Source: Myxococcales bacterium
GTDB lineage: Bacteria > Myxococcota_A > Polyangia > Polyangiales > JADJMO01
Direction: 5' to 3'
Assembly: GCA_016709545.1 (NCBI GenBank)
Contig: JADJMO010000005.1
Location: 186,001-250,000 of the forward strand
Length of the DNA stretch: 64,000 nucleotides
This document shows positions 50,416 to 59,935 of the stretch, piece by piece. How positions within the stretch are numbered: position 1 is the first letter of the stretch; each line of letters opens with the position of its first letter. Position numbers and translations under genes: made by a program. The notes beneath the pieces were generated by a model. It saw nothing but the letters and a program-made list of their open reading frames with translations, was not told where the DNA came from and ran no database searches.

Positions 50416-50891
50416 TCAGAATGGGCTGGCGTGGTCGAGGGCCTTGGCCAGCATGACGCCGACGAGGTCATCGTCGCCGACCGACCAGAAGTGTCCCTCC
50501 ACACAGTGTACCGAAGTCGGCTCTTCGGAGCCCACTTCGAAGACGATGCCGTGCTCTCCGAGGTACACCCACATCTCGTAGGAGGGCTTGTCGTCGCCCT
50601 CTTGCGTGATGTCGTAGTGCTCGAGCTCGAGTTCCTCTTCGCTGACGTCGAACATGCGTGGTCGATCACCCAGCGAGCGGTCTCCTTGTCCGGAGTGCGC
50701 ACGACCAGGGTGTCGCTCTCGCTCCGCCAATCGACCTTCTTCTTGGCAGCCTTTGCGCGCGGTCGCAGGTCGTCCTCGAGGTCCTCGTTGCACCCATCAC
50801 CAGCAAGGTCCTCCGCAACCTCGTAGGTGACCTTCGCCTTCGTCACGCACTTGACGATGTCGATGCCGCGATACGTTTCCTCGATGGTCAT
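50416..50891 (-). CDS. Acidic hypothetical protein (frameshift), possible immunity protein
   Basis: ATG 50891 is preceded by GAGGGGAGA. It reads MTIEETYRGIDIVKCVTKAK, then VDWRSESDTLVVRTPDKETA and ARWVIDHA. It slips near 50660 and continues MFDVSEEELELEHYDITQEG, MWVYLGEHGIVFEVGSEEPT and VHCVEGHFWSVGDDDLVGVM to KALDHASPF. The protein is about 158 residues, very acidic in the second half, which is common in nuclease-inhibiting immunity proteins. There is no recognised family. Its start overlaps the possible TGA of the upstream leucine-rich gene. Confidence 0.5.
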
Positions 50892-51617
50892 GGTCTCCCC
50901 TCTCGGGTCCGGTGCGTTCGGCGGAGAGAAGTCGAACGCTATGGCGGGATGGGCCACGGCGTGAGCGACCCATTCGTCGCGAAGCTCGGGGAACGCTGGG
51001 ATCGACAGTCGCCGCAGCGCAGGCATCTCGGACAGGAGGCCGAGCTCGCCCGGAAGAAGCGGGCGCCCACAATCCAGCCACAAGTCCTGGAGCGTAGGCG
51101 CAATGGATCGCAAGATTTCTCGCAGCTCGTCGTCGAGGGGAACGTCCGCGAGCGCAAGTGACTCGAGCGGCGCGCCTCTGAGGGCGCTGGCGCCACGTAC
51201 CGGCGGCGCACCTACTCTGAGCCGACGCAGAACCGTGCTGGAGCTCAGCCACGTGAGGTGCACAGCGTGCGTCTCCGTCGCGATCGTGAGCTCCTGGGGC
51301 CTCACGGACGCGAGGAGAGTACGAAGGAACAGTGGGGATGAGTCGCTCACCTCCACCGAGAGAAGTCCGACCGGAAGAACCCGCGACTTGGGGTCGCTCG
51401 TGTCGCACGCAGTCGCGTCCACTCGCTCGACGGCATGGAAAGCCTGCGTTCCTCTCCACCCGCAGACATCCTTCACCCGAGTCAGTCGCAATCCGTGTTT
51501 GGTTCCATCGATCGCTCGATTCGTCTCCACACTGAACTCGGCCGCGTGGGAAGCCAACCGGCCTTCACTCGGCGCCGTCGCCACCGTTCCACTGTAAGGC
51601 TGCGTCCCAGGCTTCAT
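50888..51617 (-). CDS. Leucine-rich-repeat-like hypothetical protein
   Basis: The frame from ATG 51617 contains Leu-rich repeats (LRRLRVGAPPVRGASALRGA, LESLALADVPLDDELREILR, LQDLWLDCGRPLLPGELGLL, MPALRRLSIPAFPELRDEWV). The start is uncertain because ATG 51617 overlaps the preceding gene by 53 bp; GTG 51530 avoids this. It runs without a stop into the next gene unless an indel near its end lets it terminate at the TGA at 50888-50890, overlapping the next ATG. The LRR fold suggests protein binding. By position it is part of the candidate immunity array downstream of the RHS gene. Confidence 0.5.
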
Positions 51618-52575
51618 CCTTCCTCGAAATGAGGTGGGGGCGGAGCACGTGGTGCTCCCTCATCCAGCGGTCGCAGACCTCGCGCAGGCCGACCGACTCG
51701 GCGGCAAAGAAGTGCGCCAAGCGCTTGCCCGCGCAGGTCTCGCGGCCAAGCCACACCGCCCTCTCACCCAGCGCCTGCCCGAGCTCCCGTTCGAGGGCGT
51801 CTAGCCTCGTGGTCTCGGTCTCGGTCGCGAGCCCGTTCGTGTTCGGCTGAAGAAGCTTCAGTGTCAGCGTTAGGTGCAGATCGAGGTCGAGGTGATCGAC
51901 TTGCTTCAGCGCAGCATTGTAGACGATGACCTTCGGCCCATCGACACCGTCGCTTTCCAGCGTCACCAACACGTTGCCGGTGGCACCGTCGACCATCTTC
52001 TCCAGCGCCCCCAGGAAGACCGCCAACGACTGGGCCCCGATCGGCGCCTTGCTGACTACGTCAACACTGCCCACCCAGCGCTCGACATCATCCTCGCCAA
52101 GGGCGCCGTCGAGGAGAAGGACAGCAGCTGATTCGCGATCGTCCTCGCTCATCCTTGCGAACTCGGGGTGGCAGATCGTGATGTCAAGAACCTCACGCAG
52201 GTGGTTTGTCGTCCAGGTCAAGACGGCAGCGTCGAGGCGCAGCGGGTGACTCCCCCAGACGAGGGTCGCGTTGGGACGAGGCGGACGTGAAGACCAGTAC
52301 TCCCACGAGTCATCGTTGGCTGGCCCCAACACCTTCCAGCGCTCGGTGAGTCTGCGCAGCACTGGGTCGCCGTTTGCCGAGAGGGCGAAGAAGTGCGCCG
52401 CGCCCCGTCCCTTGCCAAGCTCCCACTGGAGGCGTCCGTCGATGGCTTCGACATGGGTCGCAGCCTCACCGACCAGAGCACCATATTCACCCGTTGCGAT
52501 CGCCGCCTCGAACGCGGGACGCGATGTTGCCCACCACGCCCAGAAAGCCCGAACAGCTGCCTCGTGACGCGACAT
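51565..52575 (-). CDS. Hypothetical protein with internal duplication
   Basis: 335 residues from ATG 52575 (MSRHEAAVRAFWAWWATS); the frame upstream to 52611 adds 12 residues of doubtful quality. Two segments look related: GRGAAHFFALSANGDPVLRR with LTERWK near residue 60, and GKRLAHFFAAESVGLREVCD with RWMREHH near residue 300. This suggests a tandem duplicated domain, similar in style to DUF695-like cytosolic proteins, though I am not sure of that link. The middle has ESAAVLLLDGALGEDDVERW and LVTLESDGVDGPKVIVYNAA. No signal or membrane segment is present. It lies between the two leucine-rich genes. Confidence 0.65.
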   Translation of the reverse strand: MSRHEAAVRAFWAWWATSRPAFEAAIATGEYGALVGEAATHVEAIDGRLQWELGKGRGAAHFFALSANGDPVLRRLTERWKVLGPANDDSWEYWSSRPPRPNATLVWGSHPLRLDAAVLTWTTNHLREVLDITICHPEFARMSEDDRESAAVLLLDGALGEDDVERWVGSVDVVSKAPIGAQSLAVFLGALEKMVDGATGNVLVTLESDGVDGPKVIVYNAALKQVDHLDLDLHLTLTLKLLQPNTNGLATETETTRLDALERELGQALGERAVWLGRETCAGKRLAHFFAAESVGLREVCDRWMREHHVLRPHLISRKDEAWDAALQWNGGDGAE

Positions 52576-52630
52576 CTGAAGCCTCGTGGCGCACGGTCGC
52601 ACGGGCGGCAAGTGGCCAGCCAGACTCTAG

Positions 52631-53468
52631 CTAGAGGTCCGTCTGGACCTCGACCCCTTGTGCACGAAGCTTCTTGACGGCCCTCGAGAGCACACCGTCG
52701 TTGTCGCGGCAGCCCCAGAACACCACGAACTTCAGGGCCTCCATCTTGAAGAGGGCATCAACAATCCTCAAGCCAGAGCTGTCGACGAAGCTCGCTCTGC
52801 GGATGCCGGACATCGTAGCAAGCGGCGAGAGATCCCTGATCTTGTGGCAAAGAATCGCCCCAAACTCCTCCAGCCTAGGCCAATGGGCAAGACAGCCTAG
52901 GTCTTCAATGCTTCCACGTTTGAAACGCAGGGAGCGCAGCGGCAGGCCTGCCAACGGCGTCAGCATGGCACCATCCTTCATCGGACCGATCTGGAGCTCC
53001 TGCAGACTTCGTAGCTTCCCCAACTCAGTGAGATCTGCCTTGGTCTTGAACAGCATCTCCAGCGTGTGAAGAGCAGGGAGATCCGCTGCGCGCAACTGCA
53101 GCTTCGCATCACTCGCTCGGAGCATTCGAAGCTCGGCCCATGGGCCTTCTGGCATCACGGCGTCAGACGTGCCCGCGATGACGAGCTCCGCCAGGTGTGG
53201 CAGCACACTCGGCCTGAGCATGCCAACGGTGCGTGCTTCGATCGAGACCCACCGTACGTTTGGGAGTTGGCTGATCACCGAGGGAAGATCGGTATGCCGG
53301 CCGTGCGAGTCGTCGAAGATGACACCGTCGACTTCGCTGGGCACGACGTCGACAGGCAACTCGTTCCAAGCAACTTCGTGAAGCTGACAGCCGTCTGAGC
53401 GAGTGGACGAATGCCGGCTTGTCGGACATGACGATGGCGTGTTTGTAGGGCATCGCTGGAGGGCCCAT
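52631..53468 (-). CDS. Leucine-rich-repeat protein next to RHS toxin, candidate immunity protein (frameshift)
   Basis: The likely start is ATG 53468, overlapping the RHS stop by one base (TGATG); ATG 53453 is an alternative. It reads MPYKHAIVMSDKPAFVHSL and slips near 53390 to DGCQLHEVAWNELPVDVVPS. It then continues as irregular LRRs: LPSVISQLPNVRWVSIEART, LPHLAELVIAGTSDAVM, LPALHTLEMLFKTKADL, LRSLQELQIGPMKDG and LAGLPLRSLRFKRGSIEDLG. Repaired length is about 278 residues. A protein-binding solenoid translationally coupled to the toxin's C-terminal tip is what a cognate immunity protein would look like. Neutralisation of the toxin is inference. Confidence 0.68.
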
Positions 53469-56400
53469 CAGGGCGGCGGCGGAATCTGGTACGACGTAGT
53501 TCCCACATCCGTCGGAGGGAACCGTTTCCCATATGTGTCGTACTTGTCGTCCGACAGGGGCTGGTGCGAATTGGAGACATTCTTGTTAGAGAATGCGGCG
53601 GGATCGGCTTTCTGCTCCTTCTTGTAGACCTCGGTCTCTTTGACCATCAACGACCTGTTGATCGCTTTGTCCTTGTCTACGTTCTCCGCCTTGGACTTGT
53701 GCGGGTTCTTCCATTTTCCCGTCGGGCCCTGGGCTGGCGTCACCTGATGAACCGTCACCTTGGTACCCGGCTTGTTGAGCAGGGCCTGGGCTTTCTTGTG
53801 CTTGTTGCACTTCAAGCGTGCCTTGACGTCCACGCCTTTGCCTACGTACTTCGTGGGAGGGGGGCCGGGATTCTCGATGACGTAGACACCGGCGGTCTTG
53901 TCAGGAATCGTGTCGACGACGGCGGTCGCCGCGGCGTTGAGAGCGAGCCCGCGTGGATCGGCGTCGTAGTAGGTGTTCTTCCCATACAGACGGTCGTTGA
54001 GGCCTCCAAGAAGGCCTATGGGATCGGGGCTGATGAACTGGCCCGTCTCCGGATCGTAGTAACGATGACGGTTGTAGGCTAACCCGGTCTCATCGTCGCG
54101 ATACTGGCCGAGGAATCCGAACGGTGTAGAACTGCCGTGCTCAGACAGAACTTTGAGGTCATAGGCCTCATGCTCGTACTCTGCAGCGATCTCGCCGCGG
54201 TCGTCGACTAGACGCGCCGGCGCGCCACTTATGTCGAGCACATAGTGGTGTCGCACTGCTTCGCTTCGATTCTTGCCATGCCGCTGGACGATGGACTGCG
54301 CGATGGGCTCGTAGCCGAAGTCATGAAAGCAGTAGCTTCGTTCTTCGACGATTGGATCGGCAGCAGCCTTGGCGCTTTCGCGAATCTCGTGCACCAGGAC
54401 GTCGCTGTCCCAAACGAATCGCACGCGGCTGACTTGGTGACCGCTTTCATCGGAGATGGTCTTGGACACTCGACGAAGAAAGGGGTCGTATCGATACTCG
54501 ACATAGCTTGCGTCTGGCCGGTCGACCCTGACCAGCATACCCATGGTGTTCCATGTGTAGCGCCAGACATCTTCTCCGTCGACTCGGGCGACGCGCTTCT
54601 CCATCAGACGGCCGGCGTCGTTCCAACTGAAAGTCGTGTCCCCGCGCTGCACGAGCCGCGAACCGGCTGCATACTGCCTCGCGGGAGCTCCGGGCCCGAC
54701 CTCGAACGGGTTGCCACAGGCATCGTAGCCAAAGGTCTCGCTCCGACCATGCTCCGGCATCCGCGAGCGCAACTCCCGTTGAGAGTCCAAGTCAAATCTC
54801 GTCTGACCGCGCGATTGGTCCCACGTTCCAGCGAGCAACTGGTTCTGGTAGTGGTAGCGCGTCTCGGCGATTGCGTTCGGCGGAAGAGGCCCCAGCCACG
54901 GGGGCTCGGCTTCAGACTCCCGAGTGACGGGGCGTTGCACCAGGACAGCTCTCCGAAGGAGCTCTCCCCGTGAATCGTAGAGGCTCTCGATCGAACCACC
55001 GCCCGGCAAGCGTCTCGTCAGCTCACGGCCCACCGGATCGCGATGATGCTCGATGACTCCGTCACCGACTGACGTGCGAGACCGCATCCCGCGTCCCGCG
55101 CGCTCGATGCGCTCGTGGTAGCCCAGCGACGTCGTGCGTTCGACAATGCTGCTTTCAACGTCGTACCGAAGATGGACTTCGTGGCGAACTCCGTCGACGA
55201 CCTGCGCTTCTTTCACCACGTTGCCACGATCGTCGCGTTCGAAGAGACACTCGACATCCGGCGACTTTGCGCGCACGAGCAAACCGCGAGGATCGTACGC
55301 AAGCTCCTCCGACCAACCGTCCGATGACTCACGCGCAGTGAGACGTCCGCAGAGATCGTACTCCAACTTGATGCTCTGGCCGGCAGCGTCTTCGAGAAGC
55401 GTCACGTGCCCGATCTGGTCATGACGAAAGTGGAATGTCCGACCGTCAAATGTGGTCTCAGAGATGCAGTATCCAGTCGAGTCGTATTTGAAGGTCCAAC
55501 GCTCGTCAGCGGCATTTCGGACCTCGAGGAGGCGACCGTTCCAGTCATAGAACATCCGCGACTTGAGGCCCTTACCGTCGCTGACTGCACACAATTGCTC
55601 GACGCCACCCCACTCCTGCCGCCTCTGTGAGCCGTCTGGCAACGTGACGGACGTCAAGTTCAACTCGCCGTCGTAGTCGTAACGAATGATCTCGCCATCT
55701 GGCATCAATATGGAGATCAGTTCAAAGCGATCTCCATATGCATATCGTGTCACTGCGCCAGTGGGGGAAGTGGCCGAAATTAGATTGCCAAAGTAGTCAT
55801 AGGTGTATCTGCATACACACCCGCCAGGCTCGTGTTCCTCGATCAGATTCCCCATCTCGTCCCAGACCCAGGATGTCCGTGCGCCGTTTGCGCGAATCAG
55901 TTCGACTAGGTTTCCGCGTTCGTCATGACGAAACTGAGAGGCGCCCGCGGAGTCCTCGATCAGCTCTAGATTGCCTCGCCGATCGTAGCTGAAGCGCTTT
56001 TCAGCGCCCACTTGGTCGATGCGGCGTATCGGATTGCCCAGAGCATCCCGTTCGAACGTGATCCGATGGCCGTTCGGATCGACCTCTTCCAGGATCCGCC
56101 CACGCGCATCTAGCACCCATTTCCAGGTCGCACCGTTGCCATCGGTGAATGACGTCATATTGCCATTGTCATCGAACTCGCTGGTCTCGATGATGCTGCC
56201 TTGAACGCTCTTTTCGACAACGTCGAACTCATTGCCCTGTTGGCGCGACACGGTCGAACAGTCGGCGACCTCGGTGTAACCCTCTTCGACGTAGTTGAGG
56301 CGAAAGTGGAAGATCCCCTTGATCGGCGTGAGATTGTCTGCCAGCAGTTTCGGCAGGTTCTCAGCAAGCGATGGATCGCGCTTGTCACCATAGCTGCCCC

Positions 56401-57337
56401 ACGTTTCGTAGCAGCGCCCCTTGTCGTCCCAACGATAGAAGAACGTGAGACCGTTCTTGTCCGTGGCCGAGAGTAGGCGGTGCAAGTCGTCGTACGTGTA
56501 CTGCTCGCGAAATCCGGCCGAGTCGATGGCGGCGACTAGGTTGCCAGCGTCGTCGTACTGATAACGTACGAGGTCGATCCATTTGCCCTGGTGCGGCGCG
56601 TTTCGTACCGCCATGCCAGCGATGCGCCCCTCGCGCGTCAGGGCGACACGCACCACACGGCCCACGCTATCGATCAGCTCCACCAGCCGACCGTTGTCGT
56701 AGTTGAGGACGACTCTATTGCCGTTGCGATCTTGCTCTGCGGTCTGCAGCCAGGTTCGGCCGGCGTCGGTAGTCTCGCTGAAGATCTTCAGCGTTTCGTC
56801 GTCAGGGTCGACAATGAATCCCCACTGTTCGCGGCGCAATACCCAGCCGTGGAGGCCGAGCGTGGACTCGGCGACTGGCGGGAGATCGAAGTCGAGCCGC
56901 TCGCCATTGTTGTCCCAAACGCGGACGACCTTGCCGTGCACCTCGATTCGATAGCCATAGCTATGGGTCCAACCGTGGCCCAGAACGCCATCGATGTGCG
57001 CGGCTTCCGAACCGTAGACACGCGTCATCGAAAGGGTCACTGGACCGGAGAGCTCGAAATCCGTGCGTTCGCGGGTCGTGACCTGCCCAGTGATGACGTC
57101 GACCGGGTCACCGCACTTCGACTTCTTGTCTTTCCCGCCCTTGCCGCTCTTGGCGCCCTTCTTCCCCCCCTTGGCGCCCTTCTTCCCTTTCTTCTTGCCA
57201 GCGCCCTTTTTCCCCTTACCCTTCTTGGAGCCCTTCCCCCCGGCGCCACCGCCGCCACCCCCTCCGGCTGCCACGGCTATGCCGGGGCACATGCCAGGGA
57301 TGGGGGGTATGTTGGGAGCGGGCGACGTCCTAGCCAT
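53468..57337 (-). CDS. RHS-repeat polymorphic toxin with GIY-YIG-like C-terminal nuclease domain
   Basis: 1289 residues. The N-terminus is short (NIPPIPGMCPGIAVAAGG), followed by a Gly/Lys low-complexity stretch at about 25-72. A DUF6531-type start follows (DPVDVITGQVTTRERTDFEL, SMTRVYGSEA). Residues about 180-1090 are YD/RHS repeats (YQYDDAGNLVAAIDSAG, WVLDARGRILEEVDPNGHR and others) that form the toxin-enclosing shell. The conserved core is GLAYNRHRYYDPETGQFISP with DPIGLLGG. It ends at DADPRGLALN, where relatives self-cleave. The variable tip, residues 1133-1289, shows GVY at 1150, YVG at 1164, Arg1174, a Glu pair at 1234/1236 and an Asn-rich NKNVSN. These are the GIY-YIG nuclease landmarks in order. 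No PAAR domain is evident. Delivery (T6SS or other) cannot be told. Confidence 0.88.
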   Translation of the reverse strand: MARTSPAPNIPPIPGMCPGIAVAAGGGGGGGAGGKGSKKGKGKKGAGKKKGKKGAKGGKKGAKSGKGGKDKKSKCGDPVDVITGQVTTRERTDFELSGPVTLSMTRVYGSEAAHIDGVLGHGWTHSYGYRIEVHGKVVRVWDNNGERLDFDLPPVAESTLGLHGWVLRREQWGFIVDPDDETLKIFSETTDAGRTWLQTAEQDRNGNRVVLNYDNGRLVELIDSVGRVVRVALTREGRIAGMAVRNAPHQGKWIDLVRYQYDDAGNLVAAIDSAGFREQYTYDDLHRLLSATDKNGLTFFYRWDDKGRCYETWGSYGDKRDPSLAENLPKLLADNLTPIKGIFHFRLNYVEEGYTEVADCSTVSRQQGNEFDVVEKSVQGSIIETSEFDDNGNMTSFTDGNGATWKWVLDARGRILEEVDPNGHRITFERDALGNPIRRIDQVGAEKRFSYDRRGNLELIEDSAGASQFRHDERGNLVELIRANGARTSWVWDEMGNLIEEHEPGGCVCRYTYDYFGNLISATSPTGAVTRYAYGDRFELISILMPDGEIIRYDYDGELNLTSVTLPDGSQRRQEWGGVEQLCAVSDGKGLKSRMFYDWNGRLLEVRNAADERWTFKYDSTGYCISETTFDGRTFHFRHDQIGHVTLLEDAAGQSIKLEYDLCGRLTARESSDGWSEELAYDPRGLLVRAKSPDVECLFERDDRGNVVKEAQVVDGVRHEVHLRYDVESSIVERTTSLGYHERIERAGRGMRSRTSVGDGVIEHHRDPVGRELTRRLPGGGSIESLYDSRGELLRRAVLVQRPVTRESEAEPPWLGPLPPNAIAETRYHYQNQLLAGTWDQSRGQTRFDLDSQRELRSRMPEHGRSETFGYDACGNPFEVGPGAPARQYAAGSRLVQRGDTTFSWNDAGRLMEKRVARVDGEDVWRYTWNTMGMLVRVDRPDASYVEYRYDPFLRRVSKTISDESGHQVSRVRFVWDSDVLVHEIRESAKAAADPIVEERSYCFHDFGYEPIAQSIVQRHGKNRSEAVRHHYVLDISGAPARLVDDRGEIAAEYEHEAYDLKVLSEHGSSTPFGFLGQYRDDETGLAYNRHRYYDPETGQFISPDPIGLLGGLNDRLYGKNTYYDADPRGLALNAAATAVVDTIPDKTAGVYVIENPGPPPTKYVGKGVDVKARLKCNKHKKAQALLNKPGTKVTVHQVTPAQGPTGKWKNPHKSKAENVDKDKAINRSLMVKETEVYKKEQKADPAAFSNKNVSNSHQPLSDDKYDTYGKRFPPTDVGTTSYQIPPPP

Positions 57338-57459
57338 GAGTGGACCTCAGTTCGGCGGGCGAGAGCTTGGCGAGCGTGTCCATGGGTCTAGGCCTCGGAG
57401 AGTAGCTGGTTTCCCTGTAGTGGATAGGTCCCTCGCAAGCCCCGTTCGTTACCACCTAC

Positions 57460-58363
57460 ATGCCCTCCGTCGTACCCAACCCCCGTGGAGGCCCGTACCT
57501 CGCCGACTACCCCGAGCTCTGCGCGCAGCTGGACCGGGAGTACAACGACCTGGACATCGACCCCGCCGAGATCCGCCACGGCTCGGGGAAACGCCTGTGG
57601 TGGCGCTGCAAGGAGGGCCCCGACCACGTGTGGGAGCAGCGGGTCTGCAACCGCACCCGCGGCTCCGGCTGCCCGTTCTGCGCCGGCGTCCAGGTCTCCG
57701 TCACCAACTGCCTGGCGACGTGCAACCCGGAGGTGGCGGCACAGTGGCACCCCAAGTGGCACGTCCTCCGCAACGGCCGGCTCGAGCCCCCCACCGTCGT
57801 GGCGGGCTCCACCCAGAAGGTCTGGTGGCGCTGCGCCGAGGGCGAGGATCACGTCTGGGAGGCGAGCCTCCACGACCGCACCGCGGGCGGCACCGGCTGT
57901 CCGTTCTGCGCCAAGTCGCCGCCTCGAGGACCAACTCCACCACCCTGGCGCCTCACCTCGTCGAGGAGTGGGACGCCGAGCGCAACGGCGTGCCCGCGTC
58001 CCTCGCCCTCGGCGTCACCAAGGCCAAGGCGTGGTGGCGGTGCTCGAAGGATCCCCGCCACCGGTTCTCGGCCGGCGTGCGCAACCGCGTGGTCGGTGGC
58101 GCGGGCTGTCCCATCTGCCAGAAGCGCGAGCTCCACCCGACCAACACGCTCGCCGGGTCTCGCCGCAGATGGCTGCGCTGTGGCACCCGACGCTCAACGG
58201 CAAGCTCACCCCTCGCGACGTCGTCGCGGGAGGGCGGCGGCTCATCTGGTGGGTGTGCCCGAGGAACTCCGAGCACGTCTGGCGCGCCAGCCTCACGAGC
58301 CGGATGGGCGCGAAGCAGGACTGCCCCTTCTGCCGGAACGAGGCGGTCCCCATCCGTCCGTGA
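57460..58363 (+). CDS. Protein of four tandem zinc-ribbon (DUF4379-like) repeats (frameshifts)
   Basis: From ATG 57460 (MPSVVPNPRGGPYLADYPEL) the protein has four similar units. Each has a Trp-rich WWRC half followed by an H-x-W segment and a C-P-x-C knuckle: CPFCAG, CPFCAK, CPICQK and CPFCRN. Units also share a W-H-P-N/D turn (AAQWHPKWHVLRNG, AALWHPTLNGKLTPRDV). The frame breaks near 57925 and 58157, so three frames must be joined for a protein of about 300 residues. DUF4379-type ribbons occur alone or with Vsr-like nucleases and are thought to bind nucleic acid. The gene is divergent from the RHS gene and just outside the lower-GC region. Confidence 0.8.
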
Positions 58364-58372
58364 ATCGGCTCG

Positions 58373-59903
58373 TCACTCCGCGACGCCGATGCTGGGTGCC
58401 GAGGCGCTCCGCGGCACGCAGAACGCATCGAGCGGCACCTCCTTGGCGGGCACGCCGTTCCCGCGCGCCTTGGCGCTCGGCGCGAGCCGGAACCCCTCGA
58501 ACGTGAGCGGCACGCTGGGCGAGAGGAGCCCGCACGCGCCGGTCACCGGCTTCTTGTCCACCACGTCGCCGACGTCGGTCACCTCGTAGCAGTTTCCCTG
58601 GGCGGTCACCGGCGCGCCGCGCACGTCGAACGCCATGGGCGCGACGAGCACGTTGTCGACGATGCGGATCGGCCCCGGCGCCGCGGCCGAGGGCCCGGGC
58701 TTGGCGAAGCGGAACGCCGCGTCTTTTCCCTGCCACACCACGTTGTGGGCGAACACGAGGTCGCCGTAGGTGTTCCCCTTGGCGTCGAAGTCGCTGTACC
58801 AGCCGAACGCGGTGCCGACGCGCGCGACGACGTTGTTGGCGACCACCACGTGCTCGGTGGCGAACGGCGCCGGGTCGGAGCTGCCGTACTCCTCGACCAT
58901 GAGGTCGACGCCGGTCATCGCCGAGCCGCCGATGTCGCGTGTGGTCGAGGTGGTCCACACGAGGTTGCGCTCGACGCGCAGGTTGCGCGTGTGGTCGCCG
59001 TAGATCCCCGTGGAGTAGCAGTCGCTCACCGCGTTGTCGGCGATGGTCGCGCCGTCGACGAAGGCCGCGATGATGCACTCGCCCCACACCTCGTGCACGC
59101 GGTTGCGGCGAACCACCAGGTTGGTGGTGAGCGCGCCCGACTTGCCGTGGAAGGTGTCGATGCCGCCCGGCCAGCCGCCGCCCGACATGGCGCCGCCCGC
59201 GTTGACGTTGGCGACGTCCCAGATCTCGTTGTCCTCGGCGACGAGGTTCGTGCCCACGAGCAGGAGCCCCTCGCGCGTGCCCGCGTGCAGGCGCAGATCG
59301 CGCACCGTGACGTGGTCGCAGTCCTCGACGTGGACGAGCGCGCCGCCCTTCTGCACCTCGAGCCCCTCGACGAGCACGTACGAGGACGCGGCGACCGTCA
59401 GCAGACCCGAACCCCCTCCACCCGCGGCGCTGCCGTCGAGGATCACCTTCTCGCCGGGCGCCGCCGCGATGCGGATCCACGCCCCGGCCGTGCCCACGAG
59501 CCCCTCGAGCACGATCGCGCTCTTCGGCTGGTAGGTGCCGGCGCGCAGCAGGAGCGCGGCGCCCGCCTTCAGGCTGGGGCGCGCGCCGGCGATCGACGCG
59601 AACGGTTTTGTCGCGCTGCCGTCGCCGCTGGTGTCGGAGCCGGTGGTTGCGACGTAGAGCGTGCGCGTGGCGGCGGGCACGTCCGCGCGGACGCTGCCGC
59701 ACGGCGGCGGGGTCGGCACGGTGCCATCGCTGCCACCGGTGTCGCTGCCTGCATCGCCGCTCCCCGCGTCACCGCCGCTGCCGGTGTCGATCGGGTTGCC
59801 CGCGTCGTCCGTCGCCTGCGCCTCGCCGACTTCACCGATCCGACCCACACACCCGGGACCGACGAGCACCAGCGCCAGGAGGGCGCGGTAAGGGGAGCTG
59901 CAT
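58373..59903 (-). CDS. Right-handed beta-helix lipoprotein (probable frameshift in signal peptide)
   Basis: The only clear ATG is at 59903 (MQLPLPR). A one-base slip near 59890 joins it to RALLALVLVGPGCVG, a good lipoprotein signal; without the slip the frame would start inside the signal at GTG 59869. An acidic Gly/Ser/Asp linker precedes TLYVATTGSDTSGDGSATKP and FASI, the classic N-cap of pectate-lyase-like beta-helices. The ladder follows (HVTVRDLRLHAGTREGLLLV, NLVAEDNEIWDVANVN, DGATIADNAVSDCYSTGIYG, HVVVANNVVARVGTAFGWYS). About 510 residues. It may be a polysaccharide-active enzyme or adhesin. It resembles the beta-helix protein at 437-2106 in general plan. Confidence 0.82.
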
Positions 59904-59935
59904 GGGATGAACTGGAGGACACCCCGGCGGTCGAG

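Noticed and set aside
57270..57337. PAAR or DUF4150 domain at the RHS N-terminus
   Set aside because: Only about 20 residues precede the Lys/Gly tract, too short for a PAAR spike, and no PAAR signature is seen.
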